Source: Hydrogenothermus marinus (GTDB taxonomy: Bacteria > Aquificota > Aquificia > Aquificales > Hydrogenothermaceae). Taken from it: a stretch of 61,318 nt of DNA. The notes under the pieces were generated by a model. That model was not told where the DNA came from. It saw nothing but the letters and a program-made list of their open reading frames with translations, and searched no databases. The position numbers and the translations under genes were made by a program. Below are positions 19,414 through 27,796 of this stretch, in pieces; positions within the stretch are counted from its first letter, which is position 1, and each line of letters begins with the position of its first letter. Where the stretch lies: the NCBI RefSeq assembly GCF_003688665.1, contig NZ_REFO01000015.1, positions 1 to 61,318 of the forward strand, in the 5' to 3' direction.

Positions 19414-19806
19414 ATGGTAGATATCAAAAAGATAATAGTAAATATAGATATAACTGCAAGCTCAGTTAAAGCAATAGAGTGGGGAAAAACATTAGCAAAA
19501 TTATCAAATGCTGAGTTAATACTGTTTTACGATATGGAAGAAGTTAAAGCAGCTGAAGATTATGCAAATTTATTTGCATTTCCTTTAGATATTAATGTAG
19601 AAGAAAAAACAAAAGAAAAAGTAAAAAAAATATTTGAAGAATATATGAAAGAATTTGAAGGAAATTATAAATATGAGTTTTTCTGTTGTGGTAAAGATAA
19701 TTTAACAAGATACGTAGAAGAAAACAAAGTAGATTTAGCAATACTTGCTGAAAAATATTTATCAATTACACCAAAAATTAAATGTCCTGTTTTGATAACT
19801 AAATAA
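19414..19806 (+). CDS. Universal stress protein (UspA) domain protein inside the atp cluster
   Basis: Single UspA domain of 130 residues. The N-terminal strand IKKIIVNIDITASSVKAIEWG aligns with the usual start; the middle is degenerate. The nucleotide-binding motif GxxGxxxxxxGS expected near residue 110 is missing: the C-terminal part reads VDLAILAEKYLSITPKIKCPVLITK. ATP binding is therefore doubtful. It has its own AAGGAG site and sits between atpB and atpE with gaps of 13 and 27 bases, so it is co-transcribed with the membrane part of the ATP synthase. A regulatory or stress role for the enzyme is possible but inferred only from position. Confidence 0.8.
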   Translation: MVDIKKIIVNIDITASSVKAIEWGKTLAKLSNAELILFYDMEEVKAAEDYANLFAFPLDINVEEKTKEKVKKIFEEYMKEFEGNYKYEFFCCGKDNLTRYVEENKVDLAILAEKYLSITPKIKCPVLITK

Positions 19807-19833
19807 ATTAAATATCTAAGGAGGTCATACTTT

Positions 19834-20199
19834 ATGAGAAAATTTACAGTTTTCATGCTCTTACTCTTAGTTGCAGGTGCATATACAGGAGCTTTTGCTG
19901 ATCTTGGCAGTGCAGATGCTGAGAAAATTGCAAAAGCTATATTTTATGGTGCACTTGCAATAGGTGCTGGAGTTGCAGTAGGTGCTGCTGCTGGTGGTGG
20001 TGGTGCAGGTCTTGGTTCTGCAGTTCAAGGTGTTATTGAAGGAATGGCAAGAAACCCTAATATGGGTCCTAAACTTTTAACAACAATGTTTATTGGTATG
20101 GCACTTATAGAAACTTTTGTTCTTTATGGTTTCTTAATTGCAATCATATTCATGTTTACAGGAATCTACGACGGTTCTGCAGGATTTACTAGAGGATAA
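19834..20199 (+). CDS. atpE: ATP synthase F0 subunit c with N-terminal signal peptide
   Basis: Rotor-ring subunit. The 121 residues comprise a cleavable signal peptide (about 1-22, ending GAFA before DLGS) and a two-helix hairpin. The first helix is glycine/alanine-rich, the polar loop is ARNPN, and the ion-binding glutamate is in ALIETFVLYGF near residue 93. A signal peptide on subunit c is characteristic of Aquificota. The glutamine that supports sodium binding in the first helix (GxGQG in sodium rings) is replaced by leucine (GAGLGS), so proton use is likely. The ATG follows a strong AAGGAGGT. A terminator lies 41 bases downstream. Confidence 0.95.
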   Translation: MRKFTVFMLLLLVAGAYTGAFADLGSADAEKIAKAIFYGALAIGAGVAVGAAAGGGGAGLGSAVQGVIEGMARNPNMGPKLLTTMFIGMALIETFVLYGFLIAIIFMFTGIYDGSAGFTRG

Positions 20200-20240
20200 T
20201 AATTTAAAATTTTTGTGATATAATTTTTAGCCTTTTTTTA

Positions 20241-20270
20241 AAAGCGTATCCTTGAGATACGCTTTTTTTA
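20241..20270 (+). terminator. Rho-independent terminator after atpE
   Basis: A perfect ten-base-pair stem (AAAGCGTATC paired with GATACGCTTT) with the five-base loop CTTGA runs into seven T residues. It separates the atp genes from the rpmH operon. Just before it, at 20216-20224, is an extended -10 motif (TGATATAAT). If that motif is active, it would transcribe the rpmH operon through this hairpin. Confidence 0.88.
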
Positions 20271-20298
20271 TTCTAACTATTAAGGAGGTTTTTTATAA

Positions 20299-20439
20299 AT
20301 GGCTGAAAAAATACATAATAATTTATCAAACAAAAAAAGAAAAAGAACTTCAGGTTTTTTAGCAAGAAAAAGAACTAAATCAGGAAGAAAAATACTTGCA
20401 AGAAGAAGAAGAAAAGGTAGAAAAAGATTGGCAGTTTAA
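20299..20439 (+). CDS. rpmH: Ribosomal protein L34 (bL34)
   Basis: A 46-residue, arginine/lysine-rich ribosomal protein. The sequence contains SGFLARKRTKSGRKILARR and ends GRKRLAV, matching bL34 over its whole conserved part. The first ten residues (MAEKIHNNLS) replace the usual MKRTYQPS and look divergent. The ATG follows AAGGAGGT. It heads the conserved rpmH-rnpA-yidD-yidC-mnmE cluster, which lies near oriC in many bacteria. No dnaA gene is next to it here. Its last 13 bases overlap the proposed start of rnpA. Confidence 0.95.
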   Translation: MAEKIHNNLSNKKRKRTSGFLARKRTKSGRKILARRRRKGRKRLAV

Positions 20440-20783
20440 TTACAATAAAGAAATCTAAAGAGATAAAAGATATTTTAAAAACAGGAATAAGTTTTAAAGG
20501 AATTTATTTTATAGCATTAATAAAAAAGAATAATCTTAATTATCCAAGATTTGCATTTGTTGTATCTAAAAAATTTTCTAAAAAAGCTGTAGAAAGAAAT
20601 AGAGTAAAAAGGATATTAAGGGAAGCATTAAGATTAGTTCTTCCAAAAATGAAAAATTTTAGTTATGATATAGTTTTAGTACCAAAAAAAAATCTGTTAA
20701 AAAAGAAAATGTCTGATTTAAATAAAGATATAAAAGCTTTGATAGAGTTTTTAAGAGAGTTAAATGAAAAAAATTTTAATTAA
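20427..20783 (+). CDS. rnpA: Ribonuclease P protein component, non-canonical (ATT) start
   Basis: Protein cofactor of RNase P, which trims tRNA 5' ends. The reading frame 20421-20783 encodes the whole family: [19 protein letters not shown] then [11 protein letters not shown], the RNR signature helix, and a lysine-rich C-terminal helix. There is no ATG, GTG or TTG before the conserved core. The frame is closed upstream by TAG at 20418, so initiation must use ATT at 20427 or 20439. The 20427 start has AAAAGG nine bases before it and gives 118 residues, a normal length. It overlaps rpmH by 13 bases and yidD by 20. The first internal ATG (20650) would remove most of the protein. Confidence 0.88.
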   Translation: MGSLITIKKSKEIKDILKTGISFKGIYFIALIKKNNLNYPRFAFVVSKKFSKKAVERNRVKRILREALRLVLPKMKNFSYDIVLVPKKNLLKKKMSDLNKDIKALIEFLRELNEKNFN

Positions 20784-20970
20784 TTTTATTAAGTTCTATC
20801 AGAGATTTATCTCACCTGCATTTCCTTCTTCTTGCAGGTATTATCCTACATGTTCCCATTATAGTATAGAGGCTATAGAAAAGTATGGTGTTTTAAAAGG
20901 TAGTGTTAAAGCTATATGGAGAATATTAAGATGTAATCCTTTTTCAAAAGGTGGAATAGATAAACCATAA
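20764..20970 (+). CDS. yidD: Membrane protein insertion efficiency factor YidD
   Basis: Small membrane-associated protein that helps insertion of inner-membrane proteins. The 68 residues contain the signature [20 protein letters not shown] followed by [11 protein letters not shown], and the usual [13 protein letters not shown] ending. An amphipathic N-terminal helix replaces a true transmembrane segment. It starts within the end of rnpA (20-base overlap) and is followed 14 bases later by yidC, its functional partner. Confidence 0.95.
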   Translation: MKKILINFIKFYQRFISPAFPSSCRYYPTCSHYSIEAIEKYGVLKGSVKAIWRILRCNPFSKGGIDKP

Positions 20971-20984
20971 AGAGAGGTATATAG

Positions 20985-22592
20985 ATGTTTAATCAAGACA
21001 ATGATATGCACAAAAGAACATTAATGTTCTTTGTTATAGTTTCAGTTCTTCTTATTGGATATACAGTTATTAATCAGATAATTAATCCACCTACGGGAAA
21101 AGTTGAAAATAAAACAAATCAATCTCAAGTTGTAAAACAAGAATCTAACAATCAATCTTCTCCAAAACAAAAGAATCCTCAGCAAATAACATATTCTCAA
21201 TCAGGTAGTTACGACCTTTTGTTAAATAATGAAAGATTTAAAGCAGATGATTTTAAAGATATAGTTGAAATAAAAACTAGTTATGGAACAGTAAAAATAT
21301 CTAGAATTGGTGCAAGGATAATATCTATTTATATGGATAAATATAAAACAGATAGTATAAGTAAAGTAGCAAAGGAAAATAAAATATTTCCTACAGAAAT
21401 AATAACAACAAATCCAAAATTGACAGCTTTAATAAATTTTTCTAAGTATGATTTTAAACAAGAAGGCAATAAATATATTTTTACCTTAAAAAAAGATGGA
21501 ATTTCAATAACTAAAGAATTTATCTTAAATCCTGATGAAACTATTTCTTATAAATTAAATTATTCAGGTTTAAATAATGTTGGAATTGCTGTAATTAATG
21601 GAATTACTCCTGATCCTGAAAAATCAGCTTTTGGACATATAGGCTCTTTGATCAAAACAGACAAAGATTTAATAAAAATAGATGCTGATATCAAAACAAC
21701 CCAGATTATTAGAGGTAATATTATCTGGGCAGGTGAAGAAAATAAATATTTCCTCCAAGCTTTAGCTAACAAATCAGGATTTAGCACAACTTATGTAATA
21801 CCTATAGCAAAAGAAACTACAGTAACCCTTTCTGAAATAAAAGGTAATTTAGATGGCTTTTTCTTTGGAGGTCCAAAATTATATTCTTTACTTGGACAGA
21901 TAGAAGATAAATATAAAAAAGCTTGGGGAAAAGATCTTTCTTTAAGAAATACAATTGATTTTGGAATATTTGGAATACTTGGAAAACCTTTATTCTTAGT
22001 TTTACATTTTATTTACTCATTTATCCATAACTGGGCTTTAGCAATAATTATCTTAACTGTTATATTAAGAATTATTTTATTCCCATTAAATCATAAATCT
22101 TTAAAAGCTATGAAAAGGATGGCAGATCTTGCTCCAGAAATAAAAAAGCTGCAAAAGAAATACAAAGATGATCCTCAAAAACTCCAAGCTGAAATGATGA
22201 AACTTTATGCAGAACACGGTGCAAACCCAATGAGTGGTTGTCTCCCAATTATAGCTCAAATACCTATATTTATTGCTCTTTATAATGTTTTATTAGTTAC
22301 TGTAGAGTTAAAAAATGTTCCATTTTTATGGATTCCAGATTTATCACAGCAAGATCCTTATTATATTCTGCCTATATTAATGGGATTATCTATGGTAGCT
22401 CAACAATGGATAACTCCTTCTTCAGATAAAAATCAAAAAATAATAATGTATGTAATGGCAGCTGTATTTACTTTCTTATTTATGAGTTTCCCTGCTGGGC
22501 TTGTTTTATACTGGCTTACAAATAATATACTTGGAGTTTTCCAAAGTTTTATTATAAATAAATCAATGAATAAAGAAGGGAAAAAAGCTTGA
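20985..22592 (+). CDS. yidC: Membrane protein insertase YidC (Oxa1 family)
   Basis: Inserts and folds inner-membrane proteins, alone or with SecYEG. The 535 residues comprise an N-terminal membrane anchor (about 13-32), a low-complexity Gln/Asn/Ser linker, a large periplasmic beta domain (about 80-330), and the Oxa1-like core of five membrane helices. The core contains NWALAIIILTVILRIILFPL and GCLPIIAQIPIFIALYNVL. The cytoplasmic hairpin (LAPEIKKLQKKYKDDPQKL) is conserved. The layout is that of Gram-negative YidC. It precedes mnmE by 55 bases. Confidence 0.97.
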   Translation: MFNQDNDMHKRTLMFFVIVSVLLIGYTVINQIINPPTGKVENKTNQSQVVKQESNNQSSPKQKNPQQITYSQSGSYDLLLNNERFKADDFKDIVEIKTSYGTVKISRIGARIISIYMDKYKTDSISKVAKENKIFPTEIITTNPKLTALINFSKYDFKQEGNKYIFTLKKDGISITKEFILNPDETISYKLNYSGLNNVGIAVINGITPDPEKSAFGHIGSLIKTDKDLIKIDADIKTTQIIRGNIIWAGEENKYFLQALANKSGFSTTYVIPIAKETTVTLSEIKGNLDGFFFGGPKLYSLLGQIEDKYKKAWGKDLSLRNTIDFGIFGILGKPLFLVLHFIYSFIHNWALAIIILTVILRIILFPLNHKSLKAMKRMADLAPEIKKLQKKYKDDPQKLQAEMMKLYAEHGANPMSGCLPIIAQIPIFIALYNVLLVTVELKNVPFLWIPDLSQQDPYYILPILMGLSMVAQQWITPSSDKNQKIIMYVMAAVFTFLFMSFPAGLVLYWLTNNILGVFQSFIINKSMNKEGKKA

Positions 22593-22647
22593 AAAACTTA
22601 TTATTTTGGATATTTTAAGAGAAATCTGTTTTAGTCTTTGATAAACA

Positions 22648-23994
22648 ATGGAAAAAGATACAATAGTTGCTAATGCAACTCCTTTAGTAGCTTCAGCAGT
22701 TTCAATAATAAGAATTAGTGGTAAAGATGCTTTAAAAATAGGTAAATCTATCTTTTCAAGGAAAAATAATATTGAACCTAGAAAGGTTTATTTTGGTAAA
22801 TTTATAGATGATAAAGGAAATATTATAGATGAAGGCCTATTTATATATTTTAAAGCACCAAATAGTTTTACTGGAGAAGATGTTGTAGAGATACAAACCC
22901 ATGGAAGTGTTCCAGTCGTAAAACAGATTATAAAACAGACTATAGAAAAAGGAGCAAGATTTGCACAGCCAGGAGAATTTACAAAAAGAGCTTTTTTAAA
23001 TGGCAAGATTGACCTTACTCAAGCAGAAGCAATTGCTCAACTTATAGAAGCTAAAACAGAGAAAGCAACAAAAGCAGCAGTAAATTTACTTGAAGGAAAA
23101 CTTTCAAAACAGATAAAAAAATTAAAAGAAAAATTAATGAATATAAATATGTTAATAGAAGCAGAACTTAATTTCCCAGAAGATGTTGAAGAGATTGATA
23201 TGAATATTGTAAAAGAAAATTTAAAAGAAGTTATTGATGAAATAAAAAAATTAATTTCAACATATAAAAAAGGAAAAATTATAAATGAAGGTATAAAACT
23301 TGCTATAGTTGGAAGACCAAATGTTGGTAAATCTTCATTGTTTAATGCCTTAGTTGGATATGAAAGGGCAATAGTCTCAGATATACAAGGAACAACAAGA
23401 GATTTTATAGAAGAAAGTTATCAAATAGATGGAATACCAATTAGATTAATTGATACTGCTGGAGTAAGAGATGCAAAAGATGAGATAGAGAAAATAGGAA
23501 TTGAAAAAACAAAAGAGAAAATAAAAGAAGCAGATATAGTCTTATTTGTTTTTGATGTAAGTGAAGGATTTACAGAAGAAGATAAAAAAATATATGAAGA
23601 AGTAAAAGATAAAAATCCAATAATAGTTGGTAATAAAACTGATTTAATACTTGATAAAAATCAGAAAAAATGTTATTTTAAAGATATAATATATACAAGT
23701 GTAAAAAGTCAAAAAGGAATCTCTGAATTAGAAAAAGAAATACTCAAAAATTTACATTTAACTGAAGATAGTGATTCTGAAATTTATATTAATCTAAGAC
23801 ATCAAGAAAGTTTAAAAAAAGCTTTAGATGTATTAAATAAAATCTATACAAATTTTGAAAATTATAAAGACTTTAAAGAAATTTTAATGATTGATATAAA
23901 AGAAGCAGAGAATTATCTGTCTGAAATAATTGGAGAAATAGCAACTGAAGATATTTTAGGAAAAATTTTCAGTTCTTTTTGTATCGGAAAATAA
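22648..23994 (+). CDS. mnmE: tRNA modification GTPase MnmE
   Basis: With MnmG, installs carboxymethylaminomethyl groups at wobble uridine 34. It is 448 residues. An N-terminal tetrahydrofolate-binding domain (about 1-118, [11 protein letters not shown] then [14 protein letters not shown]) and a helical domain surround an inserted G domain. The G domain has GRPNVGKSS (near 218-226), DTAG and NKTD. The C-terminal CIGK, holding the catalytic cysteine, ends the protein exactly as in the family. The gene belongs to the rpmH-yidC cluster. Confidence 0.97.
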   Translation: MEKDTIVANATPLVASAVSIIRISGKDALKIGKSIFSRKNNIEPRKVYFGKFIDDKGNIIDEGLFIYFKAPNSFTGEDVVEIQTHGSVPVVKQIIKQTIEKGARFAQPGEFTKRAFLNGKIDLTQAEAIAQLIEAKTEKATKAAVNLLEGKLSKQIKKLKEKLMNINMLIEAELNFPEDVEEIDMNIVKENLKEVIDEIKKLISTYKKGKIINEGIKLAIVGRPNVGKSSLFNALVGYERAIVSDIQGTTRDFIEESYQIDGIPIRLIDTAGVRDAKDEIEKIGIEKTKEKIKEADIVLFVFDVSEGFTEEDKKIYEEVKDKNPIIVGNKTDLILDKNQKKCYFKDIIYTSVKSQKGISELEKEILKNLHLTEDSDSEIYINLRHQESLKKALDVLNKIYTNFENYKDFKEILMIDIKEAENYLSEIIGEIATEDILGKIFSSFCIGK

Positions 23995-24013
23995 TCAAGG
24001 AGGATTACAGAAA

Positions 24014-25294
24014 ATGGCACAAACCATAAATATTAAGGATATTACTTTAGATCAAATGCAGAAAATGACTCTTGCAGAACTTCAAAAACTTGGGAAAGAT
24101 ATAGGCTTATCAAGAACAACAGGTTTAAAAAAACAGGAATTAATAACAAAAATTTTAGAAAAAAAAGCACAAGAAGAAGGATTAAATTTTATACAAGGTG
24201 TTTTAGAAGTTTTACCTGAAGGATATGGTTTTATAAGATCTATAGAGAATAATTATAATCCTCACTCGTCTGATATATATGTATCTCCTTCTCAAATTAA
24301 AAAATTTGGACTTAAAACAGGAGATTATATAGTAGGTATAGCAAGACTTCCAAGGGAAGGAGAAAAATATAGAGCTTTAATAAAAATAGATACTGTAAAT
24401 GGAATAAAACCTGAACAGTTAAGACCAAGAAAAAGCTTTGATAGATTAACACCATTTCATCCTACAGAAAGGTTTAATTTAGAGTATGATCCTTCTGATT
24501 TATCAACAAGGGTTGTAAGTTTAGTTTCGCCAATAGGTAAAGGGCAAAGAGGATTAATTGTTGCACCACCAAAAGCAGGTAAAACAGTTTTAATACAAAG
24601 GATTGCAAAAGCTTTAATTAAAAATCATCCTGAAGTTTATATAATTATTTTACTTGTTGATGAAAGACCAGAAGAAGTTACAGAAATGAGAAGAATAGTT
24701 GGGGAAGGTGCAGAAGTTGTTGCATCAACATTTGATGAGCCACCAGAAAGACATGTGCATGTAGCAGAACTTATTATTGAAAGGGCTAAAAGACTTGTAG
24801 AAAACGGACATGATGTTGTTATTCTTTTAGATTCAATTACAAGGCTTGCAAGAGCTTCAAATGCAATTACACCACCCACAGGAAGAGTTTTATCAGGAGG
24901 TATTGAGGCTACTGCTTTACAAAGACCAAAAAAATTCTTTGGAGCTGCAAGAAATATAGAAGAAGGAGGAAGCTTAACTATTCTTGCTACAGCCTTAGTA
25001 GAGACAGGTTCAAGAATGGACGATGTTATATTTGAAGAATTTAAGGGAACTGGTAATATGGAACTTTACCTTGATAGAAAACTTATGGAAAGAAGAATAT
25101 TCCCTGCTATTAATATAGCAAAATCAGGTACTAGAAAAGAAGAACTTTTACTTGAAGATTGGGAACTCCAAAGATTATGGATACTTAGAAAATTCCTTTC
25201 AACAATGGACGAAGTTGAAGCAATGGAATTTTTATTAAGTAAGCTTTCTAAATTTAAAACAAATGAGGAGTTCTTAAAATCTATGAATGCTTGA
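24014..25294 (+). CDS. rho: Transcription termination factor Rho
   Basis: Hexameric RNA helicase that ends transcripts. The 426 residues include an N-terminal helical domain (SAP-like, about 12-55), a cold-shock-type RNA-binding domain (PEGYGFIRS, about 70-75) and a RecA-type ATPase. The ATPase has Walker A APPKAGKT (near 181-188) and Walker [11 protein letters not shown]. The Q and R loops ([18 protein letters not shown]) are intact. It starts 19 bases after mnmE behind CAAGGAGG. No insertion or truncation is seen. Confidence 0.98.
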   Translation: MAQTINIKDITLDQMQKMTLAELQKLGKDIGLSRTTGLKKQELITKILEKKAQEEGLNFIQGVLEVLPEGYGFIRSIENNYNPHSSDIYVSPSQIKKFGLKTGDYIVGIARLPREGEKYRALIKIDTVNGIKPEQLRPRKSFDRLTPFHPTERFNLEYDPSDLSTRVVSLVSPIGKGQRGLIVAPPKAGKTVLIQRIAKALIKNHPEVYIIILLVDERPEEVTEMRRIVGEGAEVVASTFDEPPERHVHVAELIIERAKRLVENGHDVVILLDSITRLARASNAITPPTGRVLSGGIEATALQRPKKFFGAARNIEEGGSLTILATALVETGSRMDDVIFEEFKGTGNMELYLDRKLMERRIFPAINIAKSGTRKEELLLEDWELQRLWILRKFLSTMDEVEAMEFLLSKLSKFKTNEEFLKSMNA

Positions 25295-25360
25295 TATAGA
25301 AATTTAAAAATTATACAATATTTGTTTGCAATTCTTGAAAAATTTTATGGAGGTAATAAA

Positions 25361-25555
25361 TTGAAAAAAGGAATACACCCTAATATTGAGCCTACGAAAT
25401 TTGTATGTAGTTGTGGAAACCAGTTTGAACTTCTTTCTACTAAAGGTGGAACTGTTCATATTGAGGTTTGTAACCAATGCCATCCATTTTATGTTGGTAA
25501 GTTAAAAGTAAAACCATTATTTTTGGAGTTAAAAGGCGTTTCTAACGAGCAATGA
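25361..25555 (+). CDS. rpmE: Ribosomal protein L31 (bL31), zinc-binding form
   Basis: Ribosomal protein of 64 residues. Cysteines CSC (near 16-18) and CNQC (near 37-40) form the zinc site of the C+ type. An open frame extends upstream to 25322, but the TTG at 25361 has GGAGG seven bases before it and gives the family start [15 protein letters not shown]. The stop overlaps prfA by four bases (ATGA), so release factor 1 is translationally coupled to it, a conserved pairing. Confidence 0.95.
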   Translation: MKKGIHPNIEPTKFVCSCGNQFELLSTKGGTVHIEVCNQCHPFYVGKLKVKPLFLELKGVSNEQ

Positions 25556-26628
25556 AAAAAACATTACTTTTAAAAAAAGAGGAATTTAAAAAAAAGCTAA
25601 AAGACATAGAGGAAAAATTATCATCTCCTGAAGTAACATCTAATCCAAAAAAACTTCAGGAGATTGCAAAAGAACATAAAAATTTATCTCATATAGTTAA
25701 TTTATTTGATCAGTATGATAAGGTAAATGCAGACATCAAAGAGGCAAAAGAACTTTTAAATTCTCAAGATGAAGAAATAAAGGATCTTGCAGAAGAAGAG
25801 CTTGAATCTTTAAGAAAAGAAAAAGAAAGACTTGAAAAGGAAATTGAACTTGCTCTTATACCAAAAGATCCAAATGATGAAAAAGATGTTATTCTTGAGA
25901 TTAGACAAGGTGCTGGAGGAGATGAGGCAGCTTTATTTGCCGCTGAACTTTTAAGAATGTACCAAAGATATGCAGAAAAACATGGCTGGAAATTTGAAAT
26001 TTTAAGTTTACATGAAAATGAAAGGGGCGGAGTGAAAGAGGCTATAGCTTTAATAAAAGGAGAAGGTGCTTATTCAAAATTAAAGTATGAAAGTGGTGTT
26101 CATAGAGTTCAAAGGGTGCCAGAAACAGAAAGTTCAGGAAGAATACATACCTCAACAGTAACTGTTGCAGTATTACCAGAAGCAGAAGAAGTAGATGTAA
26201 AAATAAATCCTGACGACTTAAGAATAGAAACAATGAGAGCATCAGGTGCAGGTGGACAGCATGTTAATACAACAGATTCAGCAGTAAGAATTACTCATAT
26301 ACCAACAGGTATAGTTGTTTCTTGTCAACAGGAAAGATCTCAAATACAAAATAGAGCTAAAGCTATGCAGATTTTAAGAACCAGATTAAAAGATTATTAC
26401 GATAGAATAGAAAGAGAAAAAATAGAAAAAGAAAGAAAATCTCAAGTTGGAACTGGAGATAGAAGTGAAAAAATAAGAACATATAATTTTCCACAAAATA
26501 GAGTTACAGACCATAGAATAGGATATACATCTCATAGAATTCATGAAATATTAGATGGTGATTTAGACGAAATAATAGATCAACTTATATTGAAAGATCA
26601 AGAAGAAAAGCTAAAATCCATTGCTTAA
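25552..26628 (+). CDS. prfA: Peptide chain release factor 1
   Basis: Reads UAA and UAG and triggers peptidyl-tRNA hydrolysis. It is 358 residues. The catalytic GGQ is in [17 protein letters not shown] (near 228-244). The codon-reading region [18 protein letters not shown] carries PET at the PxT position typical of RF1, not the SPF of RF2. The N-terminal helical domain is complete. Its ATG overlaps the rpmE stop codon. A tRNA gene follows four bases after the stop. Confidence 0.97.
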   Translation: MKKTLLLKKEEFKKKLKDIEEKLSSPEVTSNPKKLQEIAKEHKNLSHIVNLFDQYDKVNADIKEAKELLNSQDEEIKDLAEEELESLRKEKERLEKEIELALIPKDPNDEKDVILEIRQGAGGDEAALFAAELLRMYQRYAEKHGWKFEILSLHENERGGVKEAIALIKGEGAYSKLKYESGVHRVQRVPETESSGRIHTSTVTVAVLPEAEEVDVKINPDDLRIETMRASGAGGQHVNTTDSAVRITHIPTGIVVSCQQERSQIQNRAKAMQILRTRLKDYYDRIEREKIEKERKSQVGTGDRSEKIRTYNFPQNRVTDHRIGYTSHRIHEILDGDLDEIIDQLILKDQEEKLKSIA

Positions 26629-26632
26629 TTTC

Positions 26633-26706
26633 GCGCCCGTAGCTCAACTGGATAGAGCATGTGACTACGGATCACAAGGTTGGGGGTTCAAGTCCCTCCG
26701 GGCGCA
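26633..26706 (+). tRNA. tRNA-Arg (anticodon ACG)
   Basis: A 74-base cloverleaf. The seven-base acceptor stem GCGCCCG pairs with CGGGCGC, with A as discriminator base. The anticodon stem TGTGA/TCACA encloses loop CTACGGA, giving anticodon ACG, read as ICG after deamination. The T arm holds GTTCAAGTCCC. No CCA is encoded (ATT follows the discriminator), so the CCA end is added after transcription. It lies between prfA and the convergent diguanylate cyclase gene, whose stop codon begins at the very next base. Confidence 0.95.
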
Positions 26707-27375
26707 TTAAGATATAATTACCATATTTTTTCCATTTCTTTTTGCTATATAAAGAGATTTATCAGCAACTTCAATTAAATCTAATATAATTTTTTCTAGT
26801 TTACAATCTTCATTACATAATAAAGATTCATCAAGTTCAGAAATACCTATTGAGATTGTTAGTTTTTTACCATAGTTTGCTTCAAAATATCTTTCTACTG
26901 CAGATCTTAATTTTTCTCCAACGAAGAAAGCTTCTTCCTTAGTTGTCTCAGGTAAAATAACAAGAAATTCTTCACCTCCTAATCTCCCAACATAATCAAT
27001 CTTTCTAATATTTGATTTTAAAATTTTTGCAACTTCTTTTAAAATTTCATCACCAAAATTATGTCCATAAGTATCATTTATTTTTTTAAAATCATCTATA
27101 TCTATAATCATTAGAGATAAAGGCCTCTTATATCTTTTTACTTTTTCAATTTCATACTCTAATATTTCATATAATTTTCTTCTATTATAAACATTAGTTA
27201 AAGTATCAAAATTTGCTACTTCATAAAGAAGATTTAAAGTATTAACAGTTTCTTTAATAAAGCTATTACCAATATATATAATCAAAAAGATTGCTAAATA
27301 AAAAGTTATATAGGAGATAGGTTTGTATGGTAAATTTATAATACCTATTAAATGGGCAATTGTAGTAAATATCAA
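26707..27375 (-). CDS. Diguanylate cyclase, GGDEF part of a frameshifted gene
   Basis: Makes cyclic di-GMP from GTP. The C-terminal GGDEF domain is complete: GRLGGEEFLVIL carries the GGEEF active site, and RKID exactly five residues before it forms the inhibitory RxxD site. DTLTNVYNRRKL opens the domain. The listed TTG start is arbitrary: the frame remains open upstream to about 27490, encoding further membrane helices (GGINNFGLIWSILLVAISY). The true N-terminus is the separate reading frame at 27477-27734, so the two pieces look like one membrane-bound cyclase split by a one-base deletion in a T run. The domain may be made from an internal start but would be poorly anchored. Confidence 0.85.
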   Translation of the reverse strand: MIFTTIAHLIGIINLPYKPISYITFYLAIFLIIYIGNSFIKETVNTLNLLYEVANFDTLTNVYNRRKLYEILEYEIEKVKRYKRPLSLMIIDIDDFKKINDTYGHNFGDEILKEVAKILKSNIRKIDYVGRLGGEEFLVILPETTKEEAFFVGEKLRSAVERYFEANYGKKLTISIGISELDESLLCNEDCKLEKIILDLIEVADKSLYIAKRNGKNMVIIS

Positions 27376-27476
27376 TACAAATAAATATGAAAAATTAAAT
27401 ATATTTGCTATTCTTACAGGAAGAAGATGATAAGAGATAGCTACTAAAAGAATAGACCATATTAATCCAAAATTAT

Positions 27477-27734
27477 TTATTCCACCAAAGAAAATGCAGC
27501 ATATGTAACTACTGCTGAAGAAATAAGCATTATTAATATAGATATTTCGTATTTATTTGTTCTTTGTAGATATATAAATCCAGATGTAAGTCCAATTTCA
27601 GATACTATATAAAATGGCAAGTAAGCTTTTAAATCACCGTAAAAATAATGTATAATAGCATATATAATAATGCTGGATGTGGCGATTAAATATAAATAAG
27701 ATATAATTTTTTTTATATCTATAATATTATACAT
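27477..27734 (-). CDS. N-terminal membrane segment of the split diguanylate cyclase
   Basis: An 85-residue frame with three hydrophobic helices (SYLYLIATSSIIIYAIIHY, AYLPFYIVSEIGLTSGFIYL and ISILIMLISSAVVTYAAF). It ends SLVE-stop just where the other frame continues with FFGGINNFGLIW. Membrane-anchored diguanylate cyclases commonly have a run of helices in which a TYAA-like helix is followed by a GGInNxGLxW loop. Adding one T to the TTTT run near 27491-27494 would join the pieces as TYAAFFFGGINNFG. It is therefore the start of the cyclase gene, disrupted by a natural mutation, a slippage site or a sequencing error. The ATG at 27734 is preceded by an A/T-rich region and a GGGG stretch. Confidence 0.7.
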   Translation of the reverse strand: MYNIIDIKKIISYLYLIATSSIIIYAIIHYFYGDLKAYLPFYIVSEIGLTSGFIYLQRTNKYEISILIMLISSAVVTYAAFSLVE

Positions 27735-27796
27735 AGCTATAAATTTTTTCCCCCAGAGTTAATAAATGATAACTAAAGTTAACCTTCAAGTCAATT

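Noticed and set aside
19834-20199. Sodium-type ATP synthase
   Set aside because: The ET...Y pattern in helix 2 suggested it, but the helix 1 glutamine ligand is replaced by leucine.
20216-20270. Possible riboswitch or attenuator before rpmH
   Set aside because: Only one simple stem-loop with a T-run is present, as in a plain terminator; no aptamer-like multi-helix fold is seen.
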